A stretch of 64,000 nucleotides of DNA from contig CAMASN010000009.1 of NCBI GenBank assembly GCA_945861025.1, positions 1 to 64,000 of the forward strand, written 5' to 3'. The DNA is from Ferrithrix thermotolerans DSM 19514 (GTDB lineage Bacteria; Actinomycetota; Acidimicrobiia; Acidimicrobiales; Ilumatobacteraceae). Positions 43,830 to 53,009 of the stretch are shown here, one piece after another (position 1 is the stretch's first letter; every line of letters begins with the position of its first letter). The notes under the pieces are model-generated. The model was not told the origin of the DNA, searched no databases, and saw only the letters and a list, made by a program, of their open reading frames with translations. The position numbers and the translations under genes were made by a program.

Positions 43830-46166
43830 CTACTCGTAGCGGGCGCCTAGGTCGCGGGCGAGGTCGACGAAGCGCGCGCTGGCGTCGGGACCAAGCTCGC
43901 CTGGCTCGTAATGCACCGAGTGCACCGAGCCGCTGAACGCGAACGAACCGTTGGATAGGTAGCGCTGCCAGTCGACCGGCGAACCGCGGTCGATACCTAT
44001 GTCAATGCCCGAGAACGGCGCCATCGGCCACAGCATCGCCCGCTCGACGTCGCTGAAACGGGTCTCACCATCGACTGCAAGCGCCACGATCCAACGACCC
44101 CCACCGGGTGCGCCAAGCGTGAGGTCGATGCGATGCCGACCCGCAGTCACCGCGCCCGCGGCGGTACGCGTGGTTGTGCCGTGGCCGTCGTTGTGTACGA
44201 ACCAGACCTCGCCGCCATCGATCTCGACCGCGTAGCCGCCGCCTTGATCGCCATGAGCAACGAGCACGCCACGATCACCTGCAGACATCGTGATGTCGGC
44301 GGTGATGACACACGTGCGCTGCCACACCAGCACGCCGCTGCGAATACGTTCGAGCGTTGGGGTGCCTGGCCAAATGGTTACTGGCTCGTGGAAGACCGCA
44401 TCCTTTTCGGGGCGCACGATCCAACGCCAACCCGAGCCCTCGTCCATGGGATACACCTGATTCGCGAGCGCTGCCTGATGGAATGCGGCAGCAAGTTCGG
44501 CCACACGATCGGGCTGATCGGCCGCAAGGTTGTTGACCTCGACGGGGTCGGTGCGCAGGTTGTATAGCTCCCAGTCGGCGTCGGTGAACTTGGTACGCGG
44601 ACGACGGTTAGTCACGACCTCCCACCCATCGCGATAGAAGCCGCGATGGCCTTCGAGTTCGTAGTACTGCTCTTCGCGAACTTCGCCGTGATGCGCATCG
44701 TGCAGCACGGGCGCCAAGCTTGCGCCGTTCATTGGCTTCACGATCTTGCCGTTGCGATGCGTGGGAGTAGAGATGCCCGCAAGCGCCAACACCGTAGGTA
44801 ACACGTCGATGCAATGGCCGTACTGCGTGCGGATACCCCCAGCGACCTCGCTGAGACCCTTGGGCCAGCTCCACAGACACGGAACCTGGTGGCCGCCAGC
44901 GTGAGTGTTGCGCTTATACATCCGAAATGGCGTGTTGCTGGCCATCGCCCACCCGCGTGGGTAATGCGGCATCGTGGTGGGCCCGCCGATCTCGTCGAAA
45001 CGAGCAAGGTCGAGCGCAACGGTGTTCTTGGCATCGCCCACGCCGAGGTGACCGAAATAGTTGGTGGTGCCGGTGGACTCACCCTCGCGACTCGCGCCAT
45101 TGTCGGACAGGAACACCACGATGGTGTTCTCCCACTCGCCGGTCTCCTCAAGCGCCAATCGCAGTCGACCGACGCTCTGGTCGATTTCGTCGACCATCGC
45201 GGCGTACACGGCCATGTAGCGGGCATACAGCGTGCGCTCGTCGTCGGTGAGGTCGTCCCATGCCTTCACTTCGTCGCCGGGCTCGTTGTTGCGCGGTGGC
45301 AGCGGAGTTCCGGCAGGCACAATGCCCAACTCGATCTGACGAGCCAAACGCTGAGCGCGGGTGAGGTCCCATCCGCCGTTGTAGGTATCGCAGTAGCGCT
45401 CGATGTCTTCGGCCTTCGCCAGCAACGGCGCATGAGCCGCGGGATGCGCCATGTACAAAAAGAACGGTTGACCCGGCCGCGATGCGCCGCGCTCGCGGAT
45501 CATGCGGATGGCTTTGTCGGTGAGATCGTCGGTGAGGAAGTAGCCCTCGGGCCACTCGTTCACCTCGACCACATGGTTGTCTTCGATGAGGCGATGGGGC
45601 TGATGCAGGTTGGTAAACGCCTCAAGGATTCCGTAGAACCGATCGAAACCGCGCTGGCACGGCCACCCATGTTGCGGCCCGCCTGCGCCCATGTCGTTGT
45701 CGCGGCACAGGTGCCACTTGCCCACCATCAACGTGGCGTAGCCCGCAGCGCGAAGAATCTCTGCAGCGGTCGACACGTTGTCGGCGATCTCGGCGCGGTA
45801 GCCCGGAAAGCCGGGATCGTCTTGGGCGATATGACCCATGCCCGCAGCATGGCAATTCACACCGGTGAGCAGCGAAGCGCGCGTTGGCGAGCACATTGGA
45901 TTCACATGAAAGTTGGTGAAGCGCACACCCTCGCTGGCGAGCCGGTCGAGGTTGGGCGTGTTGATCTCGCTGCCGAAGCAACCGAGGTCGCCGAAGCCCA
46001 CATCGTCGACCAACACGAACACAATATTTGGCGAACCCGCCGGCGCAGTAACCGCGGCTAGCCACTCGTTTTGAGAGCCCGCCATCGTTGTACCGATACG
46101 CCCACCGAACCCGAAATACGGGGCGGTGGAGTCGGTTGTCGCGTCGTCGTTTACTGGTGCAGTCAC
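43830..46166 (-). CDS. Sulfatase (arylsulfatase family)
   Basis: A 778-residue type I sulfatase. The formylglycine motif CSPTRASLLTG is at Cys92; metal-binding PNIVFVLVDDVGFGDLG precedes it; KWHLC and GHRGF-type regions follow. The C-terminal third (from about 580, ERIRSGVLVWQRTC) is a beta-rich jelly-roll-like domain. It hydrolyses sulfate esters; steroid or carbohydrate sulfates are possible. I saw no signal peptide, so it may be cytoplasmic. A formylglycine-generating enzyme is not in the window. GTG start; an internal Met (MAGSQNE) is an alternative. Confidence 0.88.
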   Translation of the reverse strand: MTAPVNDDATTDSTAPYFGFGGRIGTTMAGSQNEWLAAVTAPAGSPNIVFVLVDDVGFGDLGCFGSEINTPNLDRLASEGVRFTNFHVNPMCSPTRASLLTGVNCHAAGMGHIAQDDPGFPGYRAEIADNVSTAAEILRAAGYATLMVGKWHLCRDNDMGAGGPQHGWPCQRGFDRFYGILEAFTNLHQPHRLIEDNHVVEVNEWPEGYFLTDDLTDKAIRMIRERGASRPGQPFFLYMAHPAAHAPLLAKAEDIERYCDTYNGGWDLTRAQRLARQIELGIVPAGTPLPPRNNEPGDEVKAWDDLTDDERTLYARYMAVYAAMVDEIDQSVGRLRLALEETGEWENTIVVFLSDNGASREGESTGTTNYFGHLGVGDAKNTVALDLARFDEIGGPTTMPHYPRGWAMASNTPFRMYKRNTHAGGHQVPCLWSWPKGLSEVAGGIRTQYGHCIDVLPTVLALAGISTPTHRNGKIVKPMNGASLAPVLHDAHHGEVREEQYYELEGHRGFYRDGWEVVTNRRPRTKFTDADWELYNLRTDPVEVNNLAADQPDRVAELAAAFHQAALANQVYPMDEGSGWRWIVRPEKDAVFHEPVTIWPGTPTLERIRSGVLVWQRTCVITADITMSAGDRGVLVAHGDQGGGYAVEIDGGEVWFVHNDGHGTTTRTAAGAVTAGRHRIDLTLGAPGGGRWIVALAVDGETRFSDVERAMLWPMAPFSGIDIGIDRGSPVDWQRYLSNGSFAFSGSVHSVHYEPGELGPDASARFVDLARDLGARYE

Positions 46167-46275
46167 AGTGCGAATCTAATGCACCCACCGAAACGGTCCC
46201 CCCACTGCGGCACCGGCGCTTGCGGTCAACCTGCACGTTGTTGGAACCGCTCGCCACAGCCGACATGCTGCACCC

Positions 46276-46842
46276 ATGTCAGTGCCATTCGATTCACTCG
46301 CCGAACTCATCCGCGCCCGGCGCACCAACATGCTGGTCGACGCGGAACGCGACGTGCCGGTTGCCCTCATTGAGCAACTCTGTGAGTTGGCACTGTGGGC
46401 GCCGAACCACAAGCGCACGTGGCCATCCCGCTTTGCGCTGTTCACCGGCGATGGTCGCGCCCGTCTGGGTCAAGCGTTTGCCGCCGACATGATCGATCGC
46501 GATTTCGGGGACGAGACCAAACGCACGAAGACACTCACCAAGTACATGCGCACGCCGGCAGTGCTGGTGATCGGATGCATCGCCGATGCCAAGCAAAGCA
46601 CCCACGACGAAAACCGCGATGCGGTTGCGGCGGGTATTCAGAACATGATGCTCGGAGCCACCGCCTTGGGCGTGGCCACCTATTGGGGAACTGCCCCACT
46701 CATCGACTCGCCACGAGTGCTCGAGTTGTGTGGCTTCGACGCTGACACCCGAATCATCAACGTGATGTACCTCGGATGGGCCACCCACGTACCCGAGGCA
46801 CCAGCACGCCCACCGCTCACTTTGCATGTCGTGTCTGCGTAA
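46276..46842 (+). CDS. Nitroreductase-family protein
   Basis: A 188-residue FMN-dependent nitroreductase-like protein: LAELIRARRTNMLV, LALWAPNHKRTWPSRF, AVAAGIQNMMLGATALGVATYWGTAPL. This fold reduces nitro groups, quinones or enones with NAD(P)H, or acts on iodotyrosine-like substrates. It opens a probable operon with PhyH, GNAT, SDR and CaiB-type genes. Its stop overlaps the longest reading of the next gene, but the preferred next start at 46853 leaves a 10-nt gap. Confidence 0.85.
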   Translation: MSVPFDSLAELIRARRTNMLVDAERDVPVALIEQLCELALWAPNHKRTWPSRFALFTGDGRARLGQAFAADMIDRDFGDETKRTKTLTKYMRTPAVLVIGCIADAKQSTHDENRDAVAAGIQNMMLGATALGVATYWGTAPLIDSPRVLELCGFDADTRIINVMYLGWATHVPEAPARPPLTLHVVSA

Positions 46843-46852
46843 GGTTGACGCC

Positions 46853-47713
46853 GTGACTGTTACCGCCAACGAACCCTCATCAATCGATCCCGCGGCACTC
46901 GCCGCCACGATCGAAGAGCAGGGCTACGCGATTATCCCCGACGCCATCGATCACGATTTTTGTGATGCGCTCATCGACGAAATCAAGCGCATTGAGCACG
47001 ACTTCAAGATCGCCGACGGAGTGAACGATTTCGAGGGCTTTCACACCAAGCGCATCTTCAACGTGCTCACCAAGAGCCCGCTGTTCGGTGATGCCGCAAT
47101 CCACCCTCGCGTGCTTCCGGTTGTCGAAGCGGTGCTCGACACTGGCCTGCTGCTCAGCGGTATCACCAGTATGAACATCGGACCCGACGAAACACCGCAG
47201 CTGCTGCACGCCGACGACGGCATGATCACGCTCCCCCGGCCGCACCCCGCCACGATGGTCACCACGTTGTGGGCGCTCAGCGAGTTCCGCGAAGAGAACG
47301 GCGCCACCCGCATCGTTGCGGGTTCACACAAATGGCCCAACGTGCTCAAGCCCGGCCAGGCTCACGAATCCATCGCTGCCGAGATGCCCAAAGGCGGTGT
47401 TGTGGTGTTGCACGCCAGCACATGGCACGGCGGCGGTGCCAACGTGACTGACCAGCGTCGCTTTGGCATGAGCGTGCAATACGTGGCCGGCTGGTGCCGC
47501 CAGCAACAGAACCTGATGCTCGGCCTCGCTCCCGCGTTAGTCGCCACGTTTCCCACTCGCCTGCAAGAGCTCATTGGCTACAGCATGTATCGCAACGTGA
47601 TGGGTCATGTCGATCGTCAGCATCCAGCCGTGCTGCTGGGCGGCCAATCGGCGCCCGAGATGGTGTGGGACAAGCTGAGCGGCCCGCAAGCTGCTCGACC
47701 CGATCGTGGCTGA
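46853..47713 (+). CDS. Phytanoyl-CoA dioxygenase (PhyH) family protein
   Basis: A 286-residue PhyH-type 2-oxoglutarate oxygenase. The Fe(II) ligands are in LLHADDGMI (His and Asp) and in VVLHASTWHGGGANVT (distal His), with Arg in DQRRFGMSVQYV for 2-oxoglutarate. GYAIIPDAIDHDFCDALIDEI is the family N-terminus. GTG start at VTVTANEP. Such enzymes hydroxylate alpha carbons of branched acyl-CoA or secondary metabolites; the CoA-transferase at the end of the operon suggests an acyl-CoA substrate. The stop overlaps the acetyltransferase by 8 nt. Confidence 0.86.
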   Translation: MTVTANEPSSIDPAALAATIEEQGYAIIPDAIDHDFCDALIDEIKRIEHDFKIADGVNDFEGFHTKRIFNVLTKSPLFGDAAIHPRVLPVVEAVLDTGLLLSGITSMNIGPDETPQLLHADDGMITLPRPHPATMVTTLWALSEFREENGATRIVAGSHKWPNVLKPGQAHESIAAEMPKGGVVVLHASTWHGGGANVTDQRRFGMSVQYVAGWCRQQQNLMLGLAPALVATFPTRLQELIGYSMYRNVMGHVDRQHPAVLLGGQSAPEMVWDKLSGPQAARPDRG

Positions 47714-48404
47714 CCAACTCGACAACCCGGCCTGGTATGCGCTCGCGGGCCATCAAGCCCATCTCGCCACCGGCACCGCCGCGGCGCTGCGGTTCGATCC
47801 CACTGTGGCGCTGTTCGCCGGGTTCCCAGACCCCGCTGGCATTGGCGTTGCGGCCATCACCGACATCCTTGCTCCAGGCGAGATGGCACTGCTGTTCAAT
47901 GCCGCACCGGTCGACGTACCAGCGGGATGCACCTCGATCTACACCGGCGAGGCCGCGCAGATGGTGTGCGATCGCCTTGCTCCACTCGACAACTCAAACA
48001 CGGCGACCAACGACATCATCACCCTGGGCGACAACGACGTTGCCGACATGCTTGCGCTCGTGAAACTCACCGAGCCGGGTCCGTTCTTTGAGCGCACTCA
48101 CGTGCTCGGCGACTACATCGGCATTCGCCACGGTGACCAACTGGTCGCCATGGCCGGACACCGCATGCACGTTGGCGATGCCACCGAGATCAGCGCCGTG
48201 TGCACGCACCCCGATGCTCGCGGACGCGGATACGCAGCGGCACTGGTTCATCATCTCGCGTCGAGTCTGATCACCAACGGCCAACGGCCCTTCTTGCATG
48301 CAGTCGTCGACAACTCTGCGGCAATTCGCGTGTACGAGCGACTCGGTTTCGGCCATCGCATCACCATCACCGCCCAAGTGCTGCGCGTCGGCGAGCCTTC
48401 GTAG
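47706..48404 (+). CDS. GNAT N-acetyltransferase
   Basis: A 232-residue GNAT protein with an N-terminal region of about 110 residues lacking clear motifs and a C-terminal GNAT domain: VCTHPDARGRGYAAALVHHLASSLI binds acetyl-CoA, HAVVDNSAAIRVYERLGFGHRITIT closes the domain. The architecture resembles FR47-like acetyltransferases. GTG start overlapping PhyH by 8 nt. Substrate unknown. Confidence 0.85.
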   Translation: MADQLDNPAWYALAGHQAHLATGTAAALRFDPTVALFAGFPDPAGIGVAAITDILAPGEMALLFNAAPVDVPAGCTSIYTGEAAQMVCDRLAPLDNSNTATNDIITLGDNDVADMLALVKLTEPGPFFERTHVLGDYIGIRHGDQLVAMAGHRMHVGDATEISAVCTHPDARGRGYAAALVHHLASSLITNGQRPFLHAVVDNSAAIRVYERLGFGHRITITAQVLRVGEPS

Positions 48405-48428
48405 CGCACACAACGAAACGGACACCTT

Positions 48429-49160
48429 ATGAACCCTGTCATGCTCATCACCGGCGGAACCCGCGGCATCGGCGCCGCTATCGCCAGAGCCGCTTCGCAA
48501 GCCGGATACACCGTTGCAATCACGTTTGAAACCAGCGATGTAGCGGCCGACAAACTCGTGACCGAAGGGTCAGTAGACCTTGCCATTCGCTCCGATGCTG
48601 GCGACGAAGCAGCCGTGGTCGCTGCGTTCGCCGAAGTGGTCGAGACCTACGGCCGTGTCGACGCGCTCGTCAACAACGCTGGCATCGCTGGCTCATACGG
48701 AACCATCGACACCGTCACCGGCGAGATGCTCGAGCGCCTCTGGGCAGTGAACATCTCGGCACCGTTCCTCTATGCCCGCGAGGCAGTTCGCCATATGTCA
48801 ACGGCCAACGGTGGCCGAGGCGGCTGCATCGTGAACATCTCGTCGAAAGCGGCCGTGCTCGGCGGCAGCGGTGAGTGGGTGCACTACGCCGCATCGAAAG
48901 GTGCGCTCGAATCAATGACCACGGGCCTCGCCAAAGAGGTAGCGGCGGTTAGCATCCGCGTGAACGCGGTGCGTCCCGGGCTCATCGAAACCGACTTCAA
49001 CGAGCATGCCTCGCCGGGTCGCGTCGAGCGCGTTCGCCCAATGGTGCCGATGCAGCGATCGGGCACGGTCGAAGAAGTTGCGGCCGCAGTGCTGTGGCTG
49101 TGCAGCGACGCATCGAGCTACACCACCGGCGCGTTCGTCGATGTTTCTGGCGGTCGCTGA
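48429..49160 (+). CDS. Short-chain dehydrogenase/reductase
   Basis: A 243-residue classical SDR: ITGGTRGIGAAIARAASQAG at the start, NNAGIAGSYG, Ser in NISSKAAVLGG, HYAASKGALES for the YxxxK pair, C-terminus SYTTGAFVDVSGGR. Close in type to 3-oxoacyl-ACP or glucose-type reductases. It reduces a carbonyl with NAD(P)H. It lies 24 nt after the GNAT gene and 38 nt before the CoA-transferase in the same direction. Confidence 0.87.
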   Translation: MNPVMLITGGTRGIGAAIARAASQAGYTVAITFETSDVAADKLVTEGSVDLAIRSDAGDEAAVVAAFAEVVETYGRVDALVNNAGIAGSYGTIDTVTGEMLERLWAVNISAPFLYAREAVRHMSTANGGRGGCIVNISSKAAVLGGSGEWVHYAASKGALESMTTGLAKEVAAVSIRVNAVRPGLIETDFNEHASPGRVERVRPMVPMQRSGTVEEVAAAVLWLCSDASSYTTGAFVDVSGGR

Positions 49161-49198
49161 CAGCACCTGCAAACCGCCCCGCCAGATACTGTTGCGCC

Positions 49199-50446
49199 GT
49201 GAACCTTGGCGACATCGGCAACATCGAAGCACTCGCAAACGGCAAGCCACTCGATGGCGTGCGCATCCTTGCCCTCGAGCAGATGCAGGCCCTCCCCTAT
49301 GCAACGCAGTTGCTCAGCCGACTCGGCGCAACGGTCATCAAGGTCGAGCATCCAACCGGCGGCGACTTGGGCCGCGGCTCGTTGCCTGCAATGAAAGACC
49401 CGCAGGGTCGCAATGTTGGCGCCACGTTCTTGCGCAACAACCTCTCGAAGCAATCGATCTGCGTCGACCTCAAGAACCCCGCTGGCCGCGACCTGATTCT
49501 GGCGCTGGCTCCCCGCTTCGATGTCATCGCCGAAAACTTCAAGGGCGGCACCTTGGGCCGCATGGGACTTGGCTACGACGACATCCGCGCCGTTCACCGT
49601 GCCGCCGTGTACCTGTCAATCAGTGGCTTCGGCAACACCGTCGAGACCCCATACGACGGCTGGCCCGCATACGCAGGCGTGGCCGAAGCAATGAGCGGAC
49701 TCTACGAATGGAAACGTCAGCCCGGCCAGCCGCCAGCAGTGAGTCCCGTGGGCGCGCTCGGCGACATCGGCACTGCGCTGTTTGGGGTCATCGGCGTGCT
49801 CGCTGCGTTGCGTCATCGCGACAACACCGGCATCGGCCAATACGTAGACATCGCGATGTTCGACGCAATGGTTTCGTTCGCCGACGTAGTGGTGAACTAC
49901 TGGAGCATGGGCGAGCGCCCCGAGCCTGGCCAAGGCTTGAAGTTGGTACTCGACGGATTCCCCAGCGGCGACGGCTGGTTCATCATCCAGGTGGGCCGCG
50001 AGCATGAGTTCGAACGTCTCGCCAACCTTGTTGGGCACGCCGATTGGGTGACCGATGCGCGCTTCGCCACTCGTGCCGGCTGGCGCGAACACATCGATGT
50101 CATTCGCGCTGGCGTGGGCGAATGGGCGGCACACATGACCAACATCGAAGCCTGCCAAGCGTTGTCGTCTGCTGGCATTGCGGCCGGTCCGTGCCTCAGC
50201 GCGCAACAGGTGATCGACGACCCACACGTGGCGGCGCGCAACATGCTCGTGGCCATGCCACGCACCGACGGTGTAGCTGAGCCAGTGATCTCGCCTGGCA
50301 ACCCGGTGAAGATGAGCGCCGTGGCCGACGGACCCGAAACTCGAGTGCCGTGGTTGGGCGAGCACACCGACGCCGTGCTGGCGGCCGAACTTGGTCTCAG
50401 CGAAACCGAGTTGGCCAACCTGCGCAGCGCCGGTGCGATTGCCTAA
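49199..50446 (+). CDS. CaiB/BaiF type III CoA-transferase
   Basis: A 415-residue type III CoA-transferase. GVRILALEQMQALPYATQLLSRLGATVIKVE and ICVDLKNPAGRDLI are the N-terminal signature; the catalytic Asp is likely in GALGDIGTALFG; GIGQYVDIAMFDAMVSF and PRTDGVAEPVISPGNPVKMS follow. It moves CoA between carboxylates, activating an acid at no ATP cost. GTG start at VNLGDIGNIE. It is last in the nitroreductase-PhyH-SDR operon and followed by a hairpin. Confidence 0.88.
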   Translation: MNLGDIGNIEALANGKPLDGVRILALEQMQALPYATQLLSRLGATVIKVEHPTGGDLGRGSLPAMKDPQGRNVGATFLRNNLSKQSICVDLKNPAGRDLILALAPRFDVIAENFKGGTLGRMGLGYDDIRAVHRAAVYLSISGFGNTVETPYDGWPAYAGVAEAMSGLYEWKRQPGQPPAVSPVGALGDIGTALFGVIGVLAALRHRDNTGIGQYVDIAMFDAMVSFADVVVNYWSMGERPEPGQGLKLVLDGFPSGDGWFIIQVGREHEFERLANLVGHADWVTDARFATRAGWREHIDVIRAGVGEWAAHMTNIEACQALSSAGIAAGPCLSAQQVIDDPHVAARNMLVAMPRTDGVAEPVISPGNPVKMSAVADGPETRVPWLGEHTDAVLAAELGLSETELANLRSAGAIA

Positions 50447-50448
50447 CT

Positions 50449-50473
50449 TGAATCGGCCCGACCGGCCGATTCA
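50449..50473 (+). terminator. Stem-loop after the CoA-transferase
   Basis: TGAATCGGCC and GGCCGATTCA form a perfect 10-bp stem around loop CGACC, beginning 2 nt after the stop; outer CTTGAA/TTCAAG adds further pairing. No T-run follows. It also faces the end of the convergent lipoprotein gene, so it may terminate in both directions. Confidence 0.65.
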
Positions 50474-50562
50474 GTTCAAGGACGATATGGTCGCGTGCGC
50501 CGACGAGTACGCCTGCGGCGTACTCAGACGAACGGACTGATCTCTCAGACAGTCACCGATGG

Positions 50563-51792
50563 TCAATCGGGCCTACTCAATGTTGCGGCAAAGTCGTTGG
50601 CGATCCCCTCAGTCCCGAACGACACCGAGATCGACTTGGCGTCGCCATCGGGCAGACCCAACGACCAATCAAACCGGTTGAGCACCACGGAATCGAATCG
50701 AATTGCAGGGGCCGTTTCGAAGTGGGTGGTCGGCTTCTCCGATGGCACGATTGCGACAAGTGTCCACGTGGAACCAACAAGCAACGAAGTGATACTGCCG
50801 ACCAGCGTGTACGGCGCACATCCCACGGCACCGGCGCTGTCGATAACGCACACTGCTCCGGCGGTGCCACGTCCACCGACGTGGCGCTCGATTGTTCTGC
50901 CAAGGATCCGGGCGGAGTCGATGAGCGGGGTCGACCTCAAGTTCGTTTCGATCAACTGACGAATAGCCACAACTGGGTCTTTCGAAATGCTACGAACATC
51001 ATCCCGGAGAGCCTCCACTAGGTCGGGAGGACCGATGAGACTCACCACGTACCCATTCTCGATCCACCGAATCTGCTGAGGATCGCCCGCGACAGCAGGC
51101 TCAACCACGAACTCCATCTTGCCTCGACGTTGGATGAACGTACGCGCTGACAGCACATCATTTGCCTGAACCTCGGTTGAATTCGCCGCCGGGTTCACCA
51201 CCAGGGTGATATCAATTGCGCCGTCGGAGTACGTGGTCGAGTAGCCAACACCGACCCCGCCGGGCGAGTTGCGATCTTGGAGATCGAATTGCGCTGCAAC
51301 TTCGCGCACGACGGCATCGACATTCAAGTCACCCGATGCCTTCGCTAGTGCGTCAGTAATGTCGTCACGCACCGCTCGGGCGTGTAGCACTCCCGACAAG
51401 GTGACCGTTACTTGCCGGGTGTTGGTAACAACGACTGCTTGACTGTGCTCGGACGACGGGTCGGTAGCGCCGACAACCTCAGTGCTGGCGTCACTCGAGA
51501 TTCGCTCATCCACGATCGTCAGGATTCCCCCGGCGGGGTCGCGGAACACTTCGATCACGATGCCCTCAGCAACGTCGGGCCAACCGCGATTCGTTGCGAC
51601 AGCAACCGGTACGAAATCAGATGAAGTCAGCACGAACCCGGACGTCAGAGCCGGTGGGTCGGTGCGAGAAGACAGACTGATTGGCGGATTTTTCCCGCCA
51701 GAGTCGAAGGTGTCAACACTGGAGGGCTGTGATCCACACCCCGTGCCAAACAATGCGCACGCTACAAGCCAAGCAGTCCCAATTCGTTTCAT
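50563..51792 (-). CDS. Putative lipoprotein of unknown function
   Basis: A 409-residue exported protein starting MKRIGTAWLVACALFGTGCGS: a short charged N-region, hydrophobic core and a Cys19 in an atypical lipobox (GTGC). The rest is unfamiliar, with much Ser, Thr and Val; VSLIGPPDLVEALRDDVRSISKDPV and TLVGSITSLLVGSTWTLVAIVP are visible. No catalytic motif seen. I start at MKR rather than 20 codons upstream, where no signal sequence would be possible. It follows the secreted protein at 51804 by 11 nt. The pair lacks homologs I know and differs in character from the surrounding metabolic genes. Confidence 0.78.
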   Translation of the reverse strand: MKRIGTAWLVACALFGTGCGSQPSSVDTFDSGGKNPPISLSSRTDPPALTSGFVLTSSDFVPVAVATNRGWPDVAEGIVIEVFRDPAGGILTIVDERISSDASTEVVGATDPSSEHSQAVVVTNTRQVTVTLSGVLHARAVRDDITDALAKASGDLNVDAVVREVAAQFDLQDRNSPGGVGVGYSTTYSDGAIDITLVVNPAANSTEVQANDVLSARTFIQRRGKMEFVVEPAVAGDPQQIRWIENGYVVSLIGPPDLVEALRDDVRSISKDPVVAIRQLIETNLRSTPLIDSARILGRTIERHVGGRGTAGAVCVIDSAGAVGCAPYTLVGSITSLLVGSTWTLVAIVPSEKPTTHFETAPAIRFDSVVLNRFDWSLGLPDGDAKSISVSFGTEGIANDFAATLSRPD

Positions 51793-51803
51793 CGTTGCCT
51801 CTA

Positions 51804-52634
51804 TCAATAGTGCATGTAGGTGGCAACCCACTGGTTGTAGGTTCGCGCACACGTCTGCGGGTATTCAGTCGGGCGGTCGAAGCCCGTCACGGTTGTTACG
51901 GGTACGAGGTTTCCTCCGATCGTCTTGAACGGAACAATGAACTCACCTGACGGAGTTGGCGCGGCGCACGTTCCGCCCGTAGCGAGCGGGATCTCCAAGA
52001 ACGAAGACGCTCCTTGAGTTGTCCCATAGGCGAGCGAGTAATACGAGAACGCGGCGATCTGAGTTCCCGCGACTAACCCTTGGGCCACCGTGCACGAAGG
52101 AAGCCCCGGCGTACACCAGCCGGGCGTCGTAATGCCGTAGTAGTAGTTGATCGTAAAGCGGTAGGTGGTGTTGACGCCCCACCCGAAAGACTTCGCACAC
52201 GAGAGGCCGGGAAGTCTGTCGGCTCCGGCCGAACAGTACGTGGGCTCCAAGTTGAAAATCGGCTGCCCATTCCCAAACATCGAGAAGTGCACGCTCTTGG
52301 ACACTACTTCGCCATTCCGAGCGCCCTTTAACGTGCCCTGAGTCTGCATTCCCAGGTACTGAGACCCTGAAGTCAGCGTCGCGTTGTAGGCCCAGAACTC
52401 GACGTAGCTTGCATGCTCACTTTGCGCCTTGATGTCCTGGAAGGTGTTGGACGGTCCGCTGTTGTTTGACCACAAATAGTGGATGTTTAGTGTCAGCCAC
52501 GGATCGACCGGTGTGCCCGACCCGGCAAACGCCGAGCTTGGAGCAAACGTTGACAACAAGATACCCAACGCCAACAACGCGCCAACTTTTGCCCTTGGCC
52601 CCGAACGGCTACTGGGGTCAAGGCTGCACGACAT
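51804..52634 (-). CDS. Secreted protein of unknown function
   Basis: A 276-residue protein with a clear signal peptide: basic region with Arg/Lys, hydrophobic VGALLALGILLSTF, and a probable cut after SSAFA at residue 37. The mature part is rich in aromatic and polar residues (IHYLWSNNSGPSNTF, NTTYRFTINYYYG) and has six to seven Cys (YCSAGADRLPGLSC, WCTPGLPSCTV, GTCAAP, QTCARTYNQW), perhaps disulfide-linked. No family recognised. It likely forms a two-gene unit with the lipoprotein downstream. Confidence 0.78.
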   Translation of the reverse strand: MSCSLDPSSRSGPRAKVGALLALGILLSTFAPSSAFAGSGTPVDPWLTLNIHYLWSNNSGPSNTFQDIKAQSEHASYVEFWAYNATLTSGSQYLGMQTQGTLKGARNGEVVSKSVHFSMFGNGQPIFNLEPTYCSAGADRLPGLSCAKSFGWGVNTTYRFTINYYYGITTPGWCTPGLPSCTVAQGLVAGTQIAAFSYYSLAYGTTQGASSFLEIPLATGGTCAAPTPSGEFIVPFKTIGGNLVPVTTVTGFDRPTEYPQTCARTYNQWVATYMHY

Positions 52635-53009
52635 TGCTATAAAACGGCAATCACGCCATGGCGGCTGACGGCACCGCTGACCCCTTGACGCTTTCCCTGC
52701 AGTCCGTCAGCGCCCAATGCATGTCCCCTCTTCGCAGTTGCGGAGTCGACTGCTGTACTCGCTAGAGAGAGCACGGCCCAACCCAAACTTAGCAGGGGGT
52801 GGAGGCTGTCCGCTTCACACGCTTGATCAGATTGTTAATCGTTTTCTGGAGCGGGTTCGCTGGGAGTCTTGTTCTGCAGGCGCTGTGCGTCGTGGACATG
52901 TCGCCGGCGTGAGGTCTCGAACCTGCACACGTTCAGCCATCCACCAATGAAAACAGATCCAACAGATCAAATGGTGGACGCGACCCCCGCGACGATCCCG
53001 GTCACGGCC
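52635..53009. other. Intergenic region, 375 bp
   Basis: No convincing gene. Small open frames lack ribosome sites. A TATAAAA-like stretch at 52638-52644 lies next to the secreted-protein start. A T-loop-like string near 52911-52923 does not fold into a tRNA. The stretch is more AT-rich in places than the neighbours (for example ATTGTTAATCGTTTT near 52828). It may hold the promoter of the exported pair. Confidence 0.5.

Noticed and set aside
52905-52930. T-loop-like string (GGTTCGAGACC on the minus strand) suggesting a tRNA
   Set aside because: Stems of the T-arm, acceptor and anticodon do not form; no tRNA can be drawn.
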